DNA of 64,000 nucleotides, taken from contig NZ_JAPZSC010000001.1 in assembly GCF_027531545.1 (NCBI RefSeq), positions 186,001 to 250,000 on the forward strand. The letters run 5' to 3'. A program made the translations under genes and the position numbers. Each line of letters starts with the position of its first letter. Position 1 is the first letter of the stretch. Shown here one piece after another: positions 39,483-51,865 of the stretch. A model generated the notes under the pieces. The model did no database searches. It was not told where the DNA came from and worked only from the letters and a program-made list of their open reading frames with translations. The stretch comes from Silanimonas sp. (GTDB lineage: Bacteria > Pseudomonadota > Gammaproteobacteria > Xanthomonadales > Xanthomonadaceae).

Positions 39483-40364
39483 ATGCTTGACTACCTGCTG
39501 CAGAACCGGACGGCCGCGATCGCGGCCGTCTTTCTGTTCGGCCTGCTGGTCGGCAGCTTCCTCAACGTGGTCATCCTGCGCGTGCCGCCGCGGATGATGT
39601 GGGGCTGGCGCCGCGAGGCCCGCGACGTCCTCGAACTGCCGGAGGTCGACGAACCCAAGCCGCCGGGCATCGTGGTGAAGGGCTCGCATTGCCCGAAGTG
39701 CGGGCATGCGCTGCGCTGGTACGAGAACATCCCGGTCGTCAGCTGGCTGGCCCTGCGTGGGCGCTGCTCAGGCTGCAAGACGCCCATCTCGGTCCAGTAC
39801 CCGATCGTCGAGCTACTCACCGGCCTCGCCTTCGCCGCCTGCGTGTGGCGCTTCGGCACCGGGCTGGAGGCTGGCGCGGCGCTCCTGTTCACCGGCCTGC
39901 TGATCGCACTGGCCGGCATCGACTGGCGCACCAAGTTCCTGTTCGACGACCTCACCTACCCGCTGCTCTGGCTGGGCCTCGGCGCCAGCGTGATGACACT
40001 CTTCGTGCCGGCGCACAGCGCGATTCTTGGTGCGCTCGTCGGGTATCTGAGCCTGTGGTCGGTCAGCACGGCCTACGCCCTCATCAAGGGCCGGCAGGGC
40101 ATGGGCAACGGCGACTTCAAGCTCCTGGCCGCTCTCGGTGCCTGGTGCGGCGTGTCGGCCATCCTGCCGATCGTGCTGCTCTCCTCCCTCATCGGCGCCG
40201 TCATCGGCGGCATCGGACTGAAGCTGCTGGCCAAGGACAGCGACACGCAGATCCCCTTCGGCCCCTTCCTCGCCATCGCCGGCTGGGTGTGGTTCCTGTT
40301 CGGTCCGGAGCTGTCGGCGGTTTACTGGGGCCTGATGCTGCCGCCGGGCGCGACCGCGCCCTGA
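39483..40364 (+). CDS. pilD: Prepilin peptidase/N-methyltransferase PilD
   Basis: This 293-residue inner-membrane aspartyl protease cleaves prepilin leaders and methylates the new N-terminus. It has an N-terminal domain with the zinc-binding pairs CPKCGH and CSGCKT, then about seven helices carrying the catalytic Asp residues in GIDWRTKF and GNGDFKL (GxGD). The length is typical. It is the last pil gene of the pilBCD operon; coaE follows after 25 bp. Its substrates here include both pilins. Confidence 0.96.
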   Translation: MLDYLLQNRTAAIAAVFLFGLLVGSFLNVVILRVPPRMMWGWRREARDVLELPEVDEPKPPGIVVKGSHCPKCGHALRWYENIPVVSWLALRGRCSGCKTPISVQYPIVELLTGLAFAACVWRFGTGLEAGAALLFTGLLIALAGIDWRTKFLFDDLTYPLLWLGLGASVMTLFVPAHSAILGALVGYLSLWSVSTAYALIKGRQGMGNGDFKLLAALGAWCGVSAILPIVLLSSLIGAVIGGIGLKLLAKDSDTQIPFGPFLAIAGWVWFLFGPELSAVYWGLMLPPGATAP

Positions 40365-40389
40365 TCCCCGCCGGCTCCCGATTCGCGTG

Positions 40390-41001
40390 ATGGTCACCGC
40401 CCGCCCTGTCATCGGCCTCACCGGAGGCGTGGCCTCCGGCAAATCCAGCGTGGCCCGGGCATTCGAGGCCAGGCATGCCGGCGTCGTGGTGGATGCCGAC
40501 TTGGCCGCGCGCGCGGTGGTCGAACCGGGCACGGAAGGGCTGGCCGCTGTGGTCGCCCATTTTGGCCCCGAGGTGCTGGCCGCCGACGGTCGCTTGGACC
40601 GCGCCGCGCTGCGGGCCCGTGTCTTCGGCGACGCCGGCCAGCGCCAGGCGCTGGAGGCGCTCCTGCACCCCCGCATACGCGCCTGGATGCTGGCCCATGC
40701 CGAGGCCGCACCGACGCACTACGTCGTCCTCGACATTCCCTTGCTCGCCGAAGGCGGCGGGCGCGCCACATGGCCGATGCTCGACCGCATCGTGGTCGTC
40801 GATGTGCCCGTGACGGTGCAGCGGGCGCGCCTGATGGCCCGCGACGGCATCGACGCAGCCCTGGCCGAACGGATGATCGCGGCACAAGCCTCGCGGGCCC
40901 AGCGCCTGGCGCTGGCCGACGACGTCATCGTCAACCTCGGCTCCTTGGCTGATCTCGACGCTGCGGTCGGCCGGCTGGACGCCCGCTGGCACCACGGCTG
41001 A
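40390..41001 (+). CDS. coaE: Dephospho-CoA kinase
   Basis: This 203-residue P-loop kinase catalyses the last step of coenzyme A synthesis. It has Walker A GGVASGKSSVA, the substrate-binding VVDADLAARAVVEPG and the LID region QRARLMARDGID. ATG 40390 is preferred over the overlapping GTG at 40387. Placement after pilD matches the pilBCD-coaE order of Pseudomonas and Xanthomonas. Confidence 0.96.
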   Translation: MVTARPVIGLTGGVASGKSSVARAFEARHAGVVVDADLAARAVVEPGTEGLAAVVAHFGPEVLAADGRLDRAALRARVFGDAGQRQALEALLHPRIRAWMLAHAEAAPTHYVVLDIPLLAEGGGRATWPMLDRIVVVDVPVTVQRARLMARDGIDAALAERMIAAQASRAQRLALADDVIVNLGSLADLDAAVGRLDARWHHG

Positions 41002-41029
41002 GCCGCCAGCCCAGCGGCGCGTGACTGAC

Positions 41030-41049
41030 GCCGGCCCGATCAGGCCGGC
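41030..41049. terminator. Stem-loop between coaE and the Nudix gene
   Basis: A perfect 7 bp GC stem (41030-41036 with 41043-41049) has a 6 nt loop that contains the stop codon of the Nudix gene. It lies between convergent genes, but no T-run follows on either strand, so terminator activity is uncertain. Confidence 0.4.
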
Positions 41050-42011
41050 CAGAAGGCCCGGATGCCCGCCACGCCCTGCGCGCCATGCCGCCGCGCCTCG
41101 ACGAGGTCGGCCGGGCCCACGCCCCCAAGCGCGTAAACCGGCAAGGCCGTCCCGGCTCGCAGGCGCTCGAACGCCTCCCAACCCAGCCCCAGCTGGCCCG
41201 GGTGGGTGTCCGTGGGCTTCACCGGCCCGAGCAGCAGGTCGTCGACACCGAGCGTCTCGGCCAAGGCCAGCTCTTCCGCGTCATGCACGGCGGCACAGAC
41301 GCGCCCGCCGGCCTCGCGGTGACGGCGGGTCAGCGCGACGGCCTCCGGTGCACGCAATTGGGAGGCGCGCCAGTGCAGGCCCACGCCCAGCTCGGCCGCG
41401 AGCGCGGCATCGCCATGCACCCAGAGCCCCGCCCCGGTGGCCCGGCATCGCGCGGCCAGTTCAAAGGCGAGGCGTCGGCGCTGCGCGGGGTCGGCGAGGC
41501 GCAGGTGCACGCGGCGCAGGCCGTTGGCCAGCGCGGTATCGGCCACAGCCAGCCATCGGGCTTCGGCTTCGGGTCCGTCGCCCGGCTCGGGCGTGACCAG
41601 CACGCGGTCGGGCTCGCGCAGGGCGGCGACGACGGGACGGTCGGCCGGCGGCATCGGGTAGCGGTCAAGCGCGTCCAGCGCCACCCAGGCGAGGGCGTCG
41701 TGCTCGTGGGCGACGGGATCGCCCGAGTAGGCGGCGATGCCCCACGTGTCGAGGTGCAATCGGATGTGGGCACCATCGTCCGTCGATGCCACCGGCACGC
41801 GGATCAGCGGGGCGCCATCGAGGACGCGAAGGCCCAGCTCCTCGTGCAGTTCACGCCGGAGGGCATCGAGCGCGGACTCGCCGGGCTCGACCTTGCCGCC
41901 GGGGAATTCCCACAGGCCGGCGTCCGCCTTGCCGGCGGGGCGCCGGGCCAACAGCACCCGACCCTGCGCGTCCCGCAGGACGCCAGCGACGACGTGCAGC
42001 GGCGCGTCCAT
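41040..42011 (-). CDS. MutT-like Nudix hydrolase fused to a ThiE-like domain
   Basis: This 323-residue protein has a Nudix domain (about residues 1-135) with the full Nudix box GGKVEPGESALDALRRELHE followed by ELGL. The C-terminal half resembles thiamine-phosphate synthase/TenI (LVTPEP, VHLRLAD, DDLLLGPVKPTDTHP, YALGGVGPADL). The N-terminal half should remove 8-oxo-dGTP. The role of the second half is unknown in this widespread gammaproteobacterial fusion. It follows secA on the same strand (28 bp gap), as mutT does in E. coli. ATG 42011 is chosen; GTG 42014 is adjacent. Confidence 0.9.
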   Translation of the reverse strand: MDAPLHVVAGVLRDAQGRVLLARRPAGKADAGLWEFPGGKVEPGESALDALRRELHEELGLRVLDGAPLIRVPVASTDDGAHIRLHLDTWGIAAYSGDPVAHEHDALAWVALDALDRYPMPPADRPVVAALREPDRVLVTPEPGDGPEAEARWLAVADTALANGLRRVHLRLADPAQRRRLAFELAARCRATGAGLWVHGDAALAAELGVGLHWRASQLRAPEAVALTRRHREAGGRVCAAVHDAEELALAETLGVDDLLLGPVKPTDTHPGQLGLGWEAFERLRAGTALPVYALGGVGPADLVEARRHGAQGVAGIRAFWPA

Positions 42012-42039
42012 CACCCGTCAGCCGGGCGACGGGCCGCGC

Positions 42040-44787
<2,748 letters not shown>

Positions 44788-44925
44788 GGACGGGTCTTTG
44801 CGGAATGGGGGCGCGCCGGAGGCCGCGCTAAACGGAAACGGCCGCCGGAGGGCAGCCGCGTATTCTAGCTGGTGGCGGGGGAGGCCGATATCAAGCGGGA
44901 GCCGGGGGCCCGCCGCGGCGCGGCA

Positions 44926-45834
44926 TCAGCCGCGGATACGCTCCAGGTAGGCCATCGGATTCACCGGGCGGCCGTTGACGTGCACTTCGAAGTGCAGGTG
45001 GGCGCCGGTGGAGCGACCGGTCGAACCGACCTTCGCCACTTCCTGGCCCGCGCGGACCACATCACCGACCCGCACGAGGTTGCGCTGGTTGTGGCCGTAA
45101 AGCGTCTGGTAGCCGTCGCCATGGTCGACGATGACGGTGTTGCCGTAGCCGGTCTTCCAGCCGGCGAAGCTGACGATTCCGTTGCCTGCCGCCTTCACCG
45201 GATCGCCGAAGTTGGCGTCGAAATCGACGCCGAGGTGGTGGTCGCGGCCGCCGGTGAACGGGTCGGCGCGGGTGCCGAAGCCCGAGGAGATGTAGCCAGG
45301 CGCCGGGGCGCGGCTCGGGCGCGAGGCCTCGGCCAGTTCCTGGCCTTCGAGCAGGGCGCCGAGCACGTCGAGCTGCTTCTCGGCCTGGGCGAACTGGGAT
45401 TCCACCGAACCGAGCACCACGGCCACGTCCTGCGGCTGGCCCGGGTTCTCTGGGCCGCCCATCGCCGGGCGCTCACTGAAGTCGAATTCGCCGTCCTTGA
45501 GCTGGCCCATGGCCGTGAGGCGGTGGCCGAGGGCATTGAGGCGGTTGGCCTGCGCTTGCAGCTCGCCGAGCTTGGCGGCCATCGCATTGACGTCGCGCTG
45601 CGCGGCTTCGCGCGCGTCGTCGACGGCGGCGCGGCTCGCCTGCACCTCGGCACGCAGCGGCTCGAGGGCCGCATCGGTGCCCGCCAACCAGTGGCCGATG
45701 CCCGCACCCACCAGCGCGATGGACGCGACGAGGGCCGTGGCGCCACCCGCGAGCACCCAACGGTTCCGCCGGGACTCCAGGCTGAAGGACCAGGGCGCGC
45801 GCAGGCTGCGGGAAACGACGATGATGTTGAGCAT
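44926..45834 (-). CDS. Membrane-anchored M23 family metallopeptidase
   Basis: This 302-residue protein starts MLNIIVVSRSLRAPWSF and has one membrane helix (about residues 28-48). A coiled-coil segment (about 55-110) follows, then a periplasmic LytM/M23 domain with zinc and catalytic residues in HHLGVDFDANFG, YGHNQR and HLHFEVHVNG. It is probably a peptidoglycan endopeptidase or an amidase activator. The zinc ligands appear intact, so an active enzyme is likely. Its start codon overlaps, on the opposite strand, the start codon of dciA. The placement between secA and dciA is, from memory, usual for xanthomonads. Confidence 0.9.
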   Translation of the reverse strand: MLNIIVVSRSLRAPWSFSLESRRNRWVLAGGATALVASIALVGAGIGHWLAGTDAALEPLRAEVQASRAAVDDAREAAQRDVNAMAAKLGELQAQANRLNALGHRLTAMGQLKDGEFDFSERPAMGGPENPGQPQDVAVVLGSVESQFAQAEKQLDVLGALLEGQELAEASRPSRAPAPGYISSGFGTRADPFTGGRDHHLGVDFDANFGDPVKAAGNGIVSFAGWKTGYGNTVIVDHGDGYQTLYGHNQRNLVRVGDVVRAGQEVAKVGSTGRSTGAHLHFEVHVNGRPVNPMAYLERIRG

Positions 45835-46360
45835 GCTTCGATCCAAATCTCGCAACACGGCGGAACGGGCTTCCGGTGCCCCCAGCGCCCCCCGGCCTGC
45901 TGGCCAGTGGATCGCGGAAGGCGACCTCGCCTCGGTGATCGCCCGCGCCCAGTGGTTGGACGCCGCCGACCAGCGCTTCCGCCGCCATCTGCCGCCGGCG
46001 CTGGCCGGGCAGGTGCGCCTGGCGAACGTCGACCGCGGAACCATGGTGGTGGTGGTCCCCTCCCCGGCCTGGAAGGCCCGGCTGCGCATGGACACCGCCC
46101 TGTTGCTGGCGGCGGCCGACGCGGCCGGCATCGAAGCCCGGTCGGTGACCCTCAAGGTGGTGCCACCTGACGCGCCGTTGCCGGAACGCCCGGGAGCACC
46201 GCTCTCGGCGAAAGCCCGAGCCACGCTCGAAGCTGCCGCCCAATCCGTTGCGGACCCCGATCTCAAGGCCCAGCTCCTGCGCCTGGCCGCGAGCGGCCGG
46301 GGCCCCGGCCTCGCGGTCGGGAACCCGGAGTCTACGGACGGGTCGTTAAAAAGCCGCTAA
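45833..46360 (+). CDS. dciA: DciA-like DUF721 protein (replicative helicase loader)
   Basis: This 175-residue protein has the DUF721 core (about residues 35-110: RRHLPPALAGQVRLANV, VVVPSPAWKARLRMD). Proteins of this family (DciA) help load DnaB in bacteria without DnaC. The C-terminal half is low-complexity and basic/Pro-rich, as often seen. ATG 45833 shares two bases with the start codon of the divergent M23 gene; in-frame ATGs at 45821 and 45824 are alternatives that would lengthen the overlap. It converges on lpxC. Confidence 0.8.
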   Translation: MLRSKSRNTAERASGAPSAPRPAGQWIAEGDLASVIARAQWLDAADQRFRRHLPPALAGQVRLANVDRGTMVVVVPSPAWKARLRMDTALLLAAADAAGIEARSVTLKVVPPDAPLPERPGAPLSAKARATLEAAAQSVADPDLKAQLLRLAASGRGPGLAVGNPESTDGSLKSR

Positions 46361-46391
46361 CAAACGGTGAAGCGGGCCCCGGAACGACGAA

Positions 46392-46414
46392 GCCCGCCGG
46401 GGTCACCGACGGGC
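46392..46414. terminator. Stem-loop between dciA and lpxC
   Basis: A 9 bp stem with one G-T wobble (46392-46400 with 46406-46414) and a 5 nt loop lies between the convergent stop codons. The T-content after it is low on both strands; a moderate bidirectional terminator is likely. Confidence 0.45.
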
Positions 46415-46476
46415 CTCATGGCACTTTGTGACGGGCAGCACGCTTTGCGCACCACCGCCGTCGATGGACGAGGCGA

Positions 46477-47388
46477 TCAGACCGCCGCGGCCGGGCTCGC
46501 GTAGGAGATCGGCGACTTCGCCGGATCGCTGAAGGTCACCTCTTCCCAGGCCGCCTTGTCGGCCAGCAGGGTGCGCAGCAGGCGGTTGTTGAGGGCGTGG
46601 CCCGACTTGTGGCCGTAGAACGCGCCGATCAGGCTGTGGCCCAGCAGGTACAGGTCGCCGATCGCGTCGAGGATCTTGTGCTTCACGAACTCGTCCTCGT
46701 AGCGGAGGCCGTCGTCGTTGAGCACGCGGTAGTCGTCGAGCACGATGGCGTTGTCCATCGAGCCGCCCAGCGCCAGGTTGCGCTCGCGCAGGTACTCGAT
46801 GTCGCGCATGAAGCCGAAGGTGCGGGCGCGGCTGACTTCCTTGACGAAGGAGGTCGTCGAGAAATCGATCTCGGCGCTCGAGGTCGAGCGACGGAAGGCC
46901 GGGTGCTGGAAATCGATGGTGAAGCCGACCTTGAAGCCCTCGAACGGCTCGAAGCGGGCCCACTTGTCGCCGTCCTCGACGAGGATCGGCTTCTTGATGC
47001 GGATGAAGCGCTTGGCGGCGTTCTGCTCTTCGATGCCCGCCGACTGCAGCAGGAACACGAAGGGACCGGCCGAGCCGTCCATGATCGGCACTTCGGCCGT
47101 GGAGAGGTCGACGTAGGCGTTGTCGATGCCGAGGCCGGCCATGGCCGAGAGCAGATGCTCGATCGTCATGACGCGGACCTGGTCCTTGACCAGCGCGGTG
47201 CACAGCGACGTGTCGCCCACGGCCAGCGCCGTCGCCTGGATCTCGACCGGCTGGTCGAAATCAACGCGGCGGAACACGATGCCGGTGTCGACGGCCGCCG
47301 GGCGCAGGGTCATGTAGACCTTCTCGCCGCTGTGCAGGCCGACGCCGGTGGCGCGGATGACGTTCTTGAGGGTGCGCTGCTTGAACAT
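46477..47388 (-). CDS. lpxC: UDP-3-O-acyl-N-acetylglucosamine deacetylase LpxC
   Basis: This 303-residue zinc deacetylase catalyses the committed step of lipid A synthesis. It begins [21 protein letters not shown] and has the zinc His in [11 protein letters not shown], the HKILDAIGD motif with His and Asp ligands, and the catalytic His in [10 protein letters not shown]. Length is standard. It follows ftsZ as in E. coli but is separated by 211 bp that contain a stem-loop and AT-rich sequence. TTGACA at 47481-47486 and an extended -10-like TGCTAATGT (to 47430) on the minus strand hint at its own promoter, though the two are not correctly spaced with each other. Confidence 0.97.
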   Translation of the reverse strand: MFKQRTLKNVIRATGVGLHSGEKVYMTLRPAAVDTGIVFRRVDFDQPVEIQATALAVGDTSLCTALVKDQVRVMTIEHLLSAMAGLGIDNAYVDLSTAEVPIMDGSAGPFVFLLQSAGIEEQNAAKRFIRIKKPILVEDGDKWARFEPFEGFKVGFTIDFQHPAFRRSTSSAEIDFSTTSFVKEVSRARTFGFMRDIEYLRERNLALGGSMDNAIVLDDYRVLNDDGLRYEDEFVKHKILDAIGDLYLLGHSLIGAFYGHKSGHALNNRLLRTLLADKAAWEEVTFSDPAKSPISYASPAAAV

Positions 47389-47498
47389 ATCGTCAGGATC
47401 CCCGAGGGGGTTGACACGGTAGGGCGCGCACATTAGCACGCCCCTGCTTTAACGAAACCTCAAAAAACTGAACTTCTCCATGTCAAATCTGCAACAGA

Positions 47499-47518
47499 GC
47501 GGGCAGCCCCCTGCCCGC
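47499..47518 (-). terminator. Stem-loop after ftsZ
   Basis: A perfect 8 bp stem (47499-47506 with 47511-47518) and 4 nt loop is followed on the minus strand by TCTGTTGC. It probably ends or attenuates the dcw transcript before lpxC; the T-run is weak. Confidence 0.5.
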
Positions 47519-47599
47519 CTGTTGTCCAGCCGGCGACTGAGACGAGCAGTCCCCGGCCCGGAGCCCTCCGGCTCCGTCTACTGCGGCCGGGACCGGGTT

Positions 47600-48850
47600 T
47601 CAGTCGGCCTGGCGGCGCAGGAAGGCCGGGATGTCCAGGTAGGCCTGGTCGGCCGGCAGGTCGGAGAGGGCCGTCGGGCCGGCCACGTCCGCCGAGCGGC
47701 CGCGCAGGCCACCCGCGAAGCTGCCGCTGTCACGGCCGCTCGCGGCCGGGGCCACGGCGTCGGCGTACTCGGCCAGGCCGGTGCTGCCGTTGCGGATCAG
47801 CTGCACCTTCGGGCGGGCCACTTCGCGCTCGACGGCGCGGGCCATCTCGCGGTGGGTGTCGCGGTTCGGCAGGCGGCCGGCTTGGACGCCGCGGTTGAGG
47901 CCGGTGGCCACCACGGTGACGCGGACGTCGTCCTGCATGTCGGGGTCGAGCACCGTGCCGAGCACGACGGTGGCGTCTTCCGAAGCGAACTCCTCGATGG
48001 TGCGGCCGACTTCGTCGAACTCGCGCATGGTGAAGTTCGGGCCGGCGGTGATGTTGACCAGCACGCCGCAGGCGCCGGCGAGGTTGACCTCGTCGAGCAG
48101 CGGGTTGCTGATGGCGGCCTCGGCGGCAGCCTGCGCGCGGTCGTCGCCACGGGCGGTGCCGGTGCCCATCATGGCGAGGCCCATTTCGCTCATCACGGTG
48201 CGGACGTCGGCGAAGTCGACGTTGATCAGGCCCGGACGGACGATCAGGTCGGCGATGCCCTGCACGGCGCCGAGCAGCACGTCGTTGGCGGCGCGGAAGG
48301 CCTGCACCATGGTGGCGTCGCGGCCTAGCACGGTGATCAGCTTCTCGTTCGGGATGGTGATCAGCGAGTCGCAGTGGCTGGCCAGTTCCTCGATGCCCTT
48401 CAGCGCCACCTGCATGCGGCGACGGCCTTCGAACGGGAAGGGCTTGGTGATGACGGCAACGGTGAGGATGCCCATCTCCTTGGCGAGCTGAGCCACGACC
48501 GGCGCGGCGCCCGTACCGGTGCCACCACCCATGCCGGCGGTGATGAACACCATGTCCGCGCCCTCGAGGGCATTCATGATGCGCTCGCGGTCTTCCAGCG
48601 CGGCCTGGCGGCCGACTTCCGGGTTCGCGCCGGCGCCGAGGCCCTTGGTCACGTTGGCGCCGAGCTGCAGGTGCAGCTTCGCGCCGACGTTCTTGATCGC
48701 CTGCGAATCGGTGTTGGCGACGACGAATTCCACGCCGTCCACGTTGGCATTGACCATGTGCGCCACGGCGTTGCCGCCGCCGCCGCCCACGCCGATGACC
48801 TTGATCACTGCGTTCGGAGCCAACTTCTCGATGAGTTCAAACTGCGCCAT
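47600..48850 (-). CDS. ftsZ: Cell-division GTPase FtsZ
   Basis: This 416-residue tubulin homologue forms the Z ring. It shows [11 protein letters not shown] at the N-terminus, the tubulin signature [11 protein letters not shown] near residue 107, the T7 loop with [11 protein letters not shown], a variable C-terminal linker and the conserved C-terminal peptide [11 protein letters not shown] that binds FtsA and ZipA. ATG 48850 has GAGGA upstream; the frame extends upstream but has no family sequence. It is the last dcw gene and has its own 62 bp spacer after ftsA, unlike the overlapping genes before it. Confidence 0.98.
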   Translation of the reverse strand: MAQFELIEKLAPNAVIKVIGVGGGGGNAVAHMVNANVDGVEFVVANTDSQAIKNVGAKLHLQLGANVTKGLGAGANPEVGRQAALEDRERIMNALEGADMVFITAGMGGGTGTGAAPVVAQLAKEMGILTVAVITKPFPFEGRRRMQVALKGIEELASHCDSLITIPNEKLITVLGRDATMVQAFRAANDVLLGAVQGIADLIVRPGLINVDFADVRTVMSEMGLAMMGTGTARGDDRAQAAAEAAISNPLLDEVNLAGACGVLVNITAGPNFTMREFDEVGRTIEEFASEDATVVLGTVLDPDMQDDVRVTVVATGLNRGVQAGRLPNRDTHREMARAVEREVARPKVQLIRNGSTGLAEYADAVAPAASGRDSGSFAGGLRGRSADVAGPTALSDLPADQAYLDIPAFLRRQAD

Positions 48851-48912
48851 GGTCTCGTCCTCTCGTCTCGGGGTGTTTCTTCTTCGGTGGGAAAACGTCG
48901 GGGGGCCGACGG

Positions 48913-50148
48913 TCAAAACGCGCCCCGGAACCAGTTCCGGAAACGCGTGAAAGCGACGCCGGCCTTGCCGGCGTTGAGGCTGGGGCGGGGGCCCGCTTCG
49001 AGCGAACGCCCCCAGAGCAGCAGGCCCACGCCGGTGGCGTGGACCGGGTTGTTGATGACTTCGCCGAGGCCGGTGACGTGCTGGGGGATGCCGACGCGCA
49101 CGGGCATGTGCAGCATCTCCTCGGCCAGCTCGACCACGCCCTCCATGCGGGCGCTGCCGCCGGTGAGCACCATGCCGGCGCGCACCAGCTCCTCGTAGCC
49201 GGCGCGGCGGAGTTCCGCCTGCACCATCTCGAAGATCTCCTCGTAGCGGTTCTGCACGGCCTCGGCGAGCGCCTGGCGGGCGAGGCGACGCGGGGCGCGG
49301 TCGCCGACGCTCGGCACCTGGATGGTCTCCTCGCGGCCGGCGAGCTGGGCCAGCGCGCAGGCGTAGCGGACCTTGATCTGCTCGGCTTCGGGCGTCGGGG
49401 TGCGCAGCAGGTGGGCGATGTCGTTGGTGATCTGGTCGCCGGCGATCGGCAGGCAGGCCGAATGGCGGATGGCGCCCTGCACGAACACATTGATGTCGGT
49501 GGTGCCGGCGCCGATGTCCACCAGCACCACACCGAGCTCTTTCTCGTCGGCGGTGAGCACGGCGGTGCTGGAGGCCAGCGAGGACAGGATGAGGTCGTCG
49601 ACCGAGAGGCCGCAGCGCTGGATGCACTTGCTGATGTTGGCGGCCGCGGCGGTGGCGCCGGTGATCAGGTGCGCACGCACTTCAAGGCGGACGCCCGACA
49701 TGCCCACCGGGTTGCGGATGCCTTCCTGCGAACCGTCGACGATGTATTCCTGCGGGATGGCGTGGAGGATGCGCTGGTCCGCCGGCACGGCGACGGCGCG
49801 GGCCGCTTCCAGCACGCGATCGAGGTCGGCGTAGCTGACCTCGCCCGAGGCGATCGGCACCACGCCGTTGGAATTGCGGCACTGGATGTGGCTGCCGGCG
49901 ATCGAGGCGTAGACCGAGCGGATCTCGCAGCCGGCCATCACGTCGGCTTCCTCGATGGCGCGCTGGATCGACTGCACCGTGGATTCGATGTCCACGACGA
50001 CGCCGCGGCGCATGCCGCGCGATTCGTGCGAGCCGATGCCGATCACTTCGATCGGCTGGTCCGGGGCGTATTCACCAACCAACGCCGTCACCTTGGAGGT
50101 GCCGATGTCGAGGCCGACGATGAGGGACTTGTCGCTCTTGCGGTTCAT
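48913..50148 (-). CDS. ftsA: Cell-division actin-like protein FtsA
   Basis: This 411-residue actin-fold ATPase anchors FtsZ to the membrane. Motifs: [19 protein letters not shown] (phosphate 1), [16 protein letters not shown] (phosphate 2), [12 protein letters not shown] (adenosine) and a C-terminal amphipathic tail ([10 protein letters not shown]). The start overlaps the ftsQ stop by 4 bp. Confidence 0.97.
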   Translation of the reverse strand: MNRKSDKSLIVGLDIGTSKVTALVGEYAPDQPIEVIGIGSHESRGMRRGVVVDIESTVQSIQRAIEEADVMAGCEIRSVYASIAGSHIQCRNSNGVVPIASGEVSYADLDRVLEAARAVAVPADQRILHAIPQEYIVDGSQEGIRNPVGMSGVRLEVRAHLITGATAAAANISKCIQRCGLSVDDLILSSLASSTAVLTADEKELGVVLVDIGAGTTDINVFVQGAIRHSACLPIAGDQITNDIAHLLRTPTPEAEQIKVRYACALAQLAGREETIQVPSVGDRAPRRLARQALAEAVQNRYEEIFEMVQAELRRAGYEELVRAGMVLTGGSARMEGVVELAEEMLHMPVRVGIPQHVTGLGEVINNPVHATGVGLLLWGRSLEAGPRPSLNAGKAGVAFTRFRNWFRGAF

Positions 50149-50882
50149 GCGTTGCTCGATGCAGAAGGCGCGGTGGGGGCCGCGGCGGGTTCACCCCAGG
50201 TCAGGGCGAAGCCATTGGTGTAGCGGAGGTCGGCGCGCTCCAGCACGCGGCCGGCGGGATCGCGGCCCAGCGTCGGCAGCAGGCGGGCGAAGCGCGAGAG
50301 GCGCGGCAGGGCGTCGTTGCGTCCGAGTTCGACCTCCAGGCCGTCCACGGTGGTGAGCGACCAGCCGCCGCGCGCGGACAGCCGCAGTTCGCGGATGTCG
50401 CTGCCCACGCGCACCAGCACGGGCCGCGCCTCGCGGTGGAAGGCGATGACCTCGGCGACGCGACCGTCGGCGGCGTCGAAGCGCGGCAGCGGCGTGGCGA
50501 GGCCGGGCGGAAGGACGAACAGTCGGCCGTCGTCGGACAGCAGGCGATCCTCGCCCCAATGCGCGTAGGGGCGAAGCTCGGTGAGCCGCACTTCGAGGCG
50601 GTCCGGCCAGCGCTTGCGGACATCGACGGCATCGACCCACGGGAGCGCGGCGACCGACTGGCGGATGGCCACCGGATCGACGGCGAAGAAGCCGCCCTGC
50701 GCCATCGGCGCGATGGTCGAGCGCAGCGTGGCCTCGTCGACCAGCTTCAGCGGGGCCTGCAGGGCGAGCGTGCGGATCGGCCAACGCTCGGCGCCGATCC
50801 AACCGTTCACGACGGCCACCACTGGCATCGCCAGCAGCAGCAGCGCGAAGGTCCAGCCCAGCAGTCGCCAAACGCGGGTCAT
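50145..50882 (-). CDS. ftsQ: Cell-division protein FtsQ
   Basis: This 245-residue bitopic protein links early and late divisome proteins. It has a short cytoplasmic N-terminus, one membrane helix (about residues 8-28, [16 protein letters not shown]), a POTRA domain (about 35-105; [18 protein letters not shown]) and the FtsQ beta domain ([17 protein letters not shown]). The start at 50882 is set by the ATGA overlap with ddlB; the longer open frame upstream is inside ddlB. Confidence 0.93.
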   Translation of the reverse strand: MTRVWRLLGWTFALLLLAMPVVAVVNGWIGAERWPIRTLALQAPLKLVDEATLRSTIAPMAQGGFFAVDPVAIRQSVAALPWVDAVDVRKRWPDRLEVRLTELRPYAHWGEDRLLSDDGRLFVLPPGLATPLPRFDAADGRVAEVIAFHREARPVLVRVGSDIRELRLSARGGWSLTTVDGLEVELGRNDALPRLSRFARLLPTLGRDPAGRVLERADLRYTNGFALTWGEPAAAPTAPSASSNA

Positions 50883-51865
50883 GCGCGGCCGGCCTCCAGG
50901 GTCTGGGCGAGGATGGCGAGGCAGAGGTCCTCGAAGCCGATGCCGACTTCGCGCGCGGCCTTCGGCACCAGCGAATGGCTGGTCATGCCCGGCGCAGTGT
51001 TCACTTCCATCAGCAGGAAGCGGCCATCGGCATGGCGCATCACGTCGACGCGGCCCCAACCCGTGCAGCCTGCGGCGCGGAAGCCGGCGAGGGCCAGCGT
51101 ACGGATTGCCGCCTCGTCGTCGCCTTCGAGGCCGGGGCAGTGGTACTGCGTGTCGTCGCTGATGTACTTGGCGTGGTAGTCGTACCACTCGCCCGGCGGG
51201 ACGATCCGCACCGACGGCAGCGCGACGCCACCGAGGATGCCCACGGTGAACTCGCCGCCGGTGATCATCTGCTCGGCCAGCAGCTCGCCGGGATAGGTGG
51301 CGGCGAAGGCAATGGCCGGGGCGAGGTCGGACTCGCTGGCGATGCGGAAGACGCCGACGCTCGAGCCTTCCGTCGAGGGCTTCACGAACACCGGCAGGCC
51401 CAGCGAACGCACCGCGGCGGCGAGGTCGGCGCCCGGCGCGATGCGGACGAAGCCCGCGGTGGGAAGGCCTTCGGCCATCCACACCTGCTTGGTGCGGATC
51501 TTGTCCATGGTGAGCGCGCTGCCCAGCACGCCGGGACCGGTGTACGGCAGGCCGAGGGCGTCGAGGGCGCCCTGAAGCACGCCGTTCTCGCCGGCGCCGC
51601 CGTGGAGGATGTTGAACACGCGATCGAAGCGCTCGCCGCGGCCGAGGGCGGCCAGCAACGCGCCAAGACCGTCGACGCCATGGGCATCGACACCGCGCGC
51701 CTGCAGGGCGGCCAGCACGTTGGCGCCGGAGTTCAGCGAGACCTCGCGCTCCGCGGACTCGCCGCCCATCAGCACCGCGACGCGACCGAACGCCTGCGGG
51801 GCGAGCGCAGCAACGCTCGCCTTCAGGGCGTCGACGGCGGCGCGGCTGGCGTCGTCGAGGCTCAT
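50879..51865 (-). CDS. ddlB: D-alanine-D-alanine ligase
   Basis: This 328-residue ATP-grasp enzyme joins two D-Ala for the peptidoglycan stem. It has the N-terminal [17 protein letters not shown], the ATP-binding [32 protein letters not shown], and the C-terminal [19 protein letters not shown] loop that binds the second D-Ala and metals. Tyr in YDYHAKY is consistent with D-Ala rather than D-lactate specificity. Overlaps murC and ftsQ by 4 bp each. Confidence 0.96.
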   Translation of the reverse strand: MSLDDASRAAVDALKASVAALAPQAFGRVAVLMGGESAEREVSLNSGANVLAALQARGVDAHGVDGLGALLAALGRGERFDRVFNILHGGAGENGVLQGALDALGLPYTGPGVLGSALTMDKIRTKQVWMAEGLPTAGFVRIAPGADLAAAVRSLGLPVFVKPSTEGSSVGVFRIASESDLAPAIAFAATYPGELLAEQMITGGEFTVGILGGVALPSVRIVPPGEWYDYHAKYISDDTQYHCPGLEGDDEAAIRTLALAGFRAAGCTGWGRVDVMRHADGRFLLMEVNTAPGMTSHSLVPKAAREVGIGFEDLCLAILAQTLEAGRA

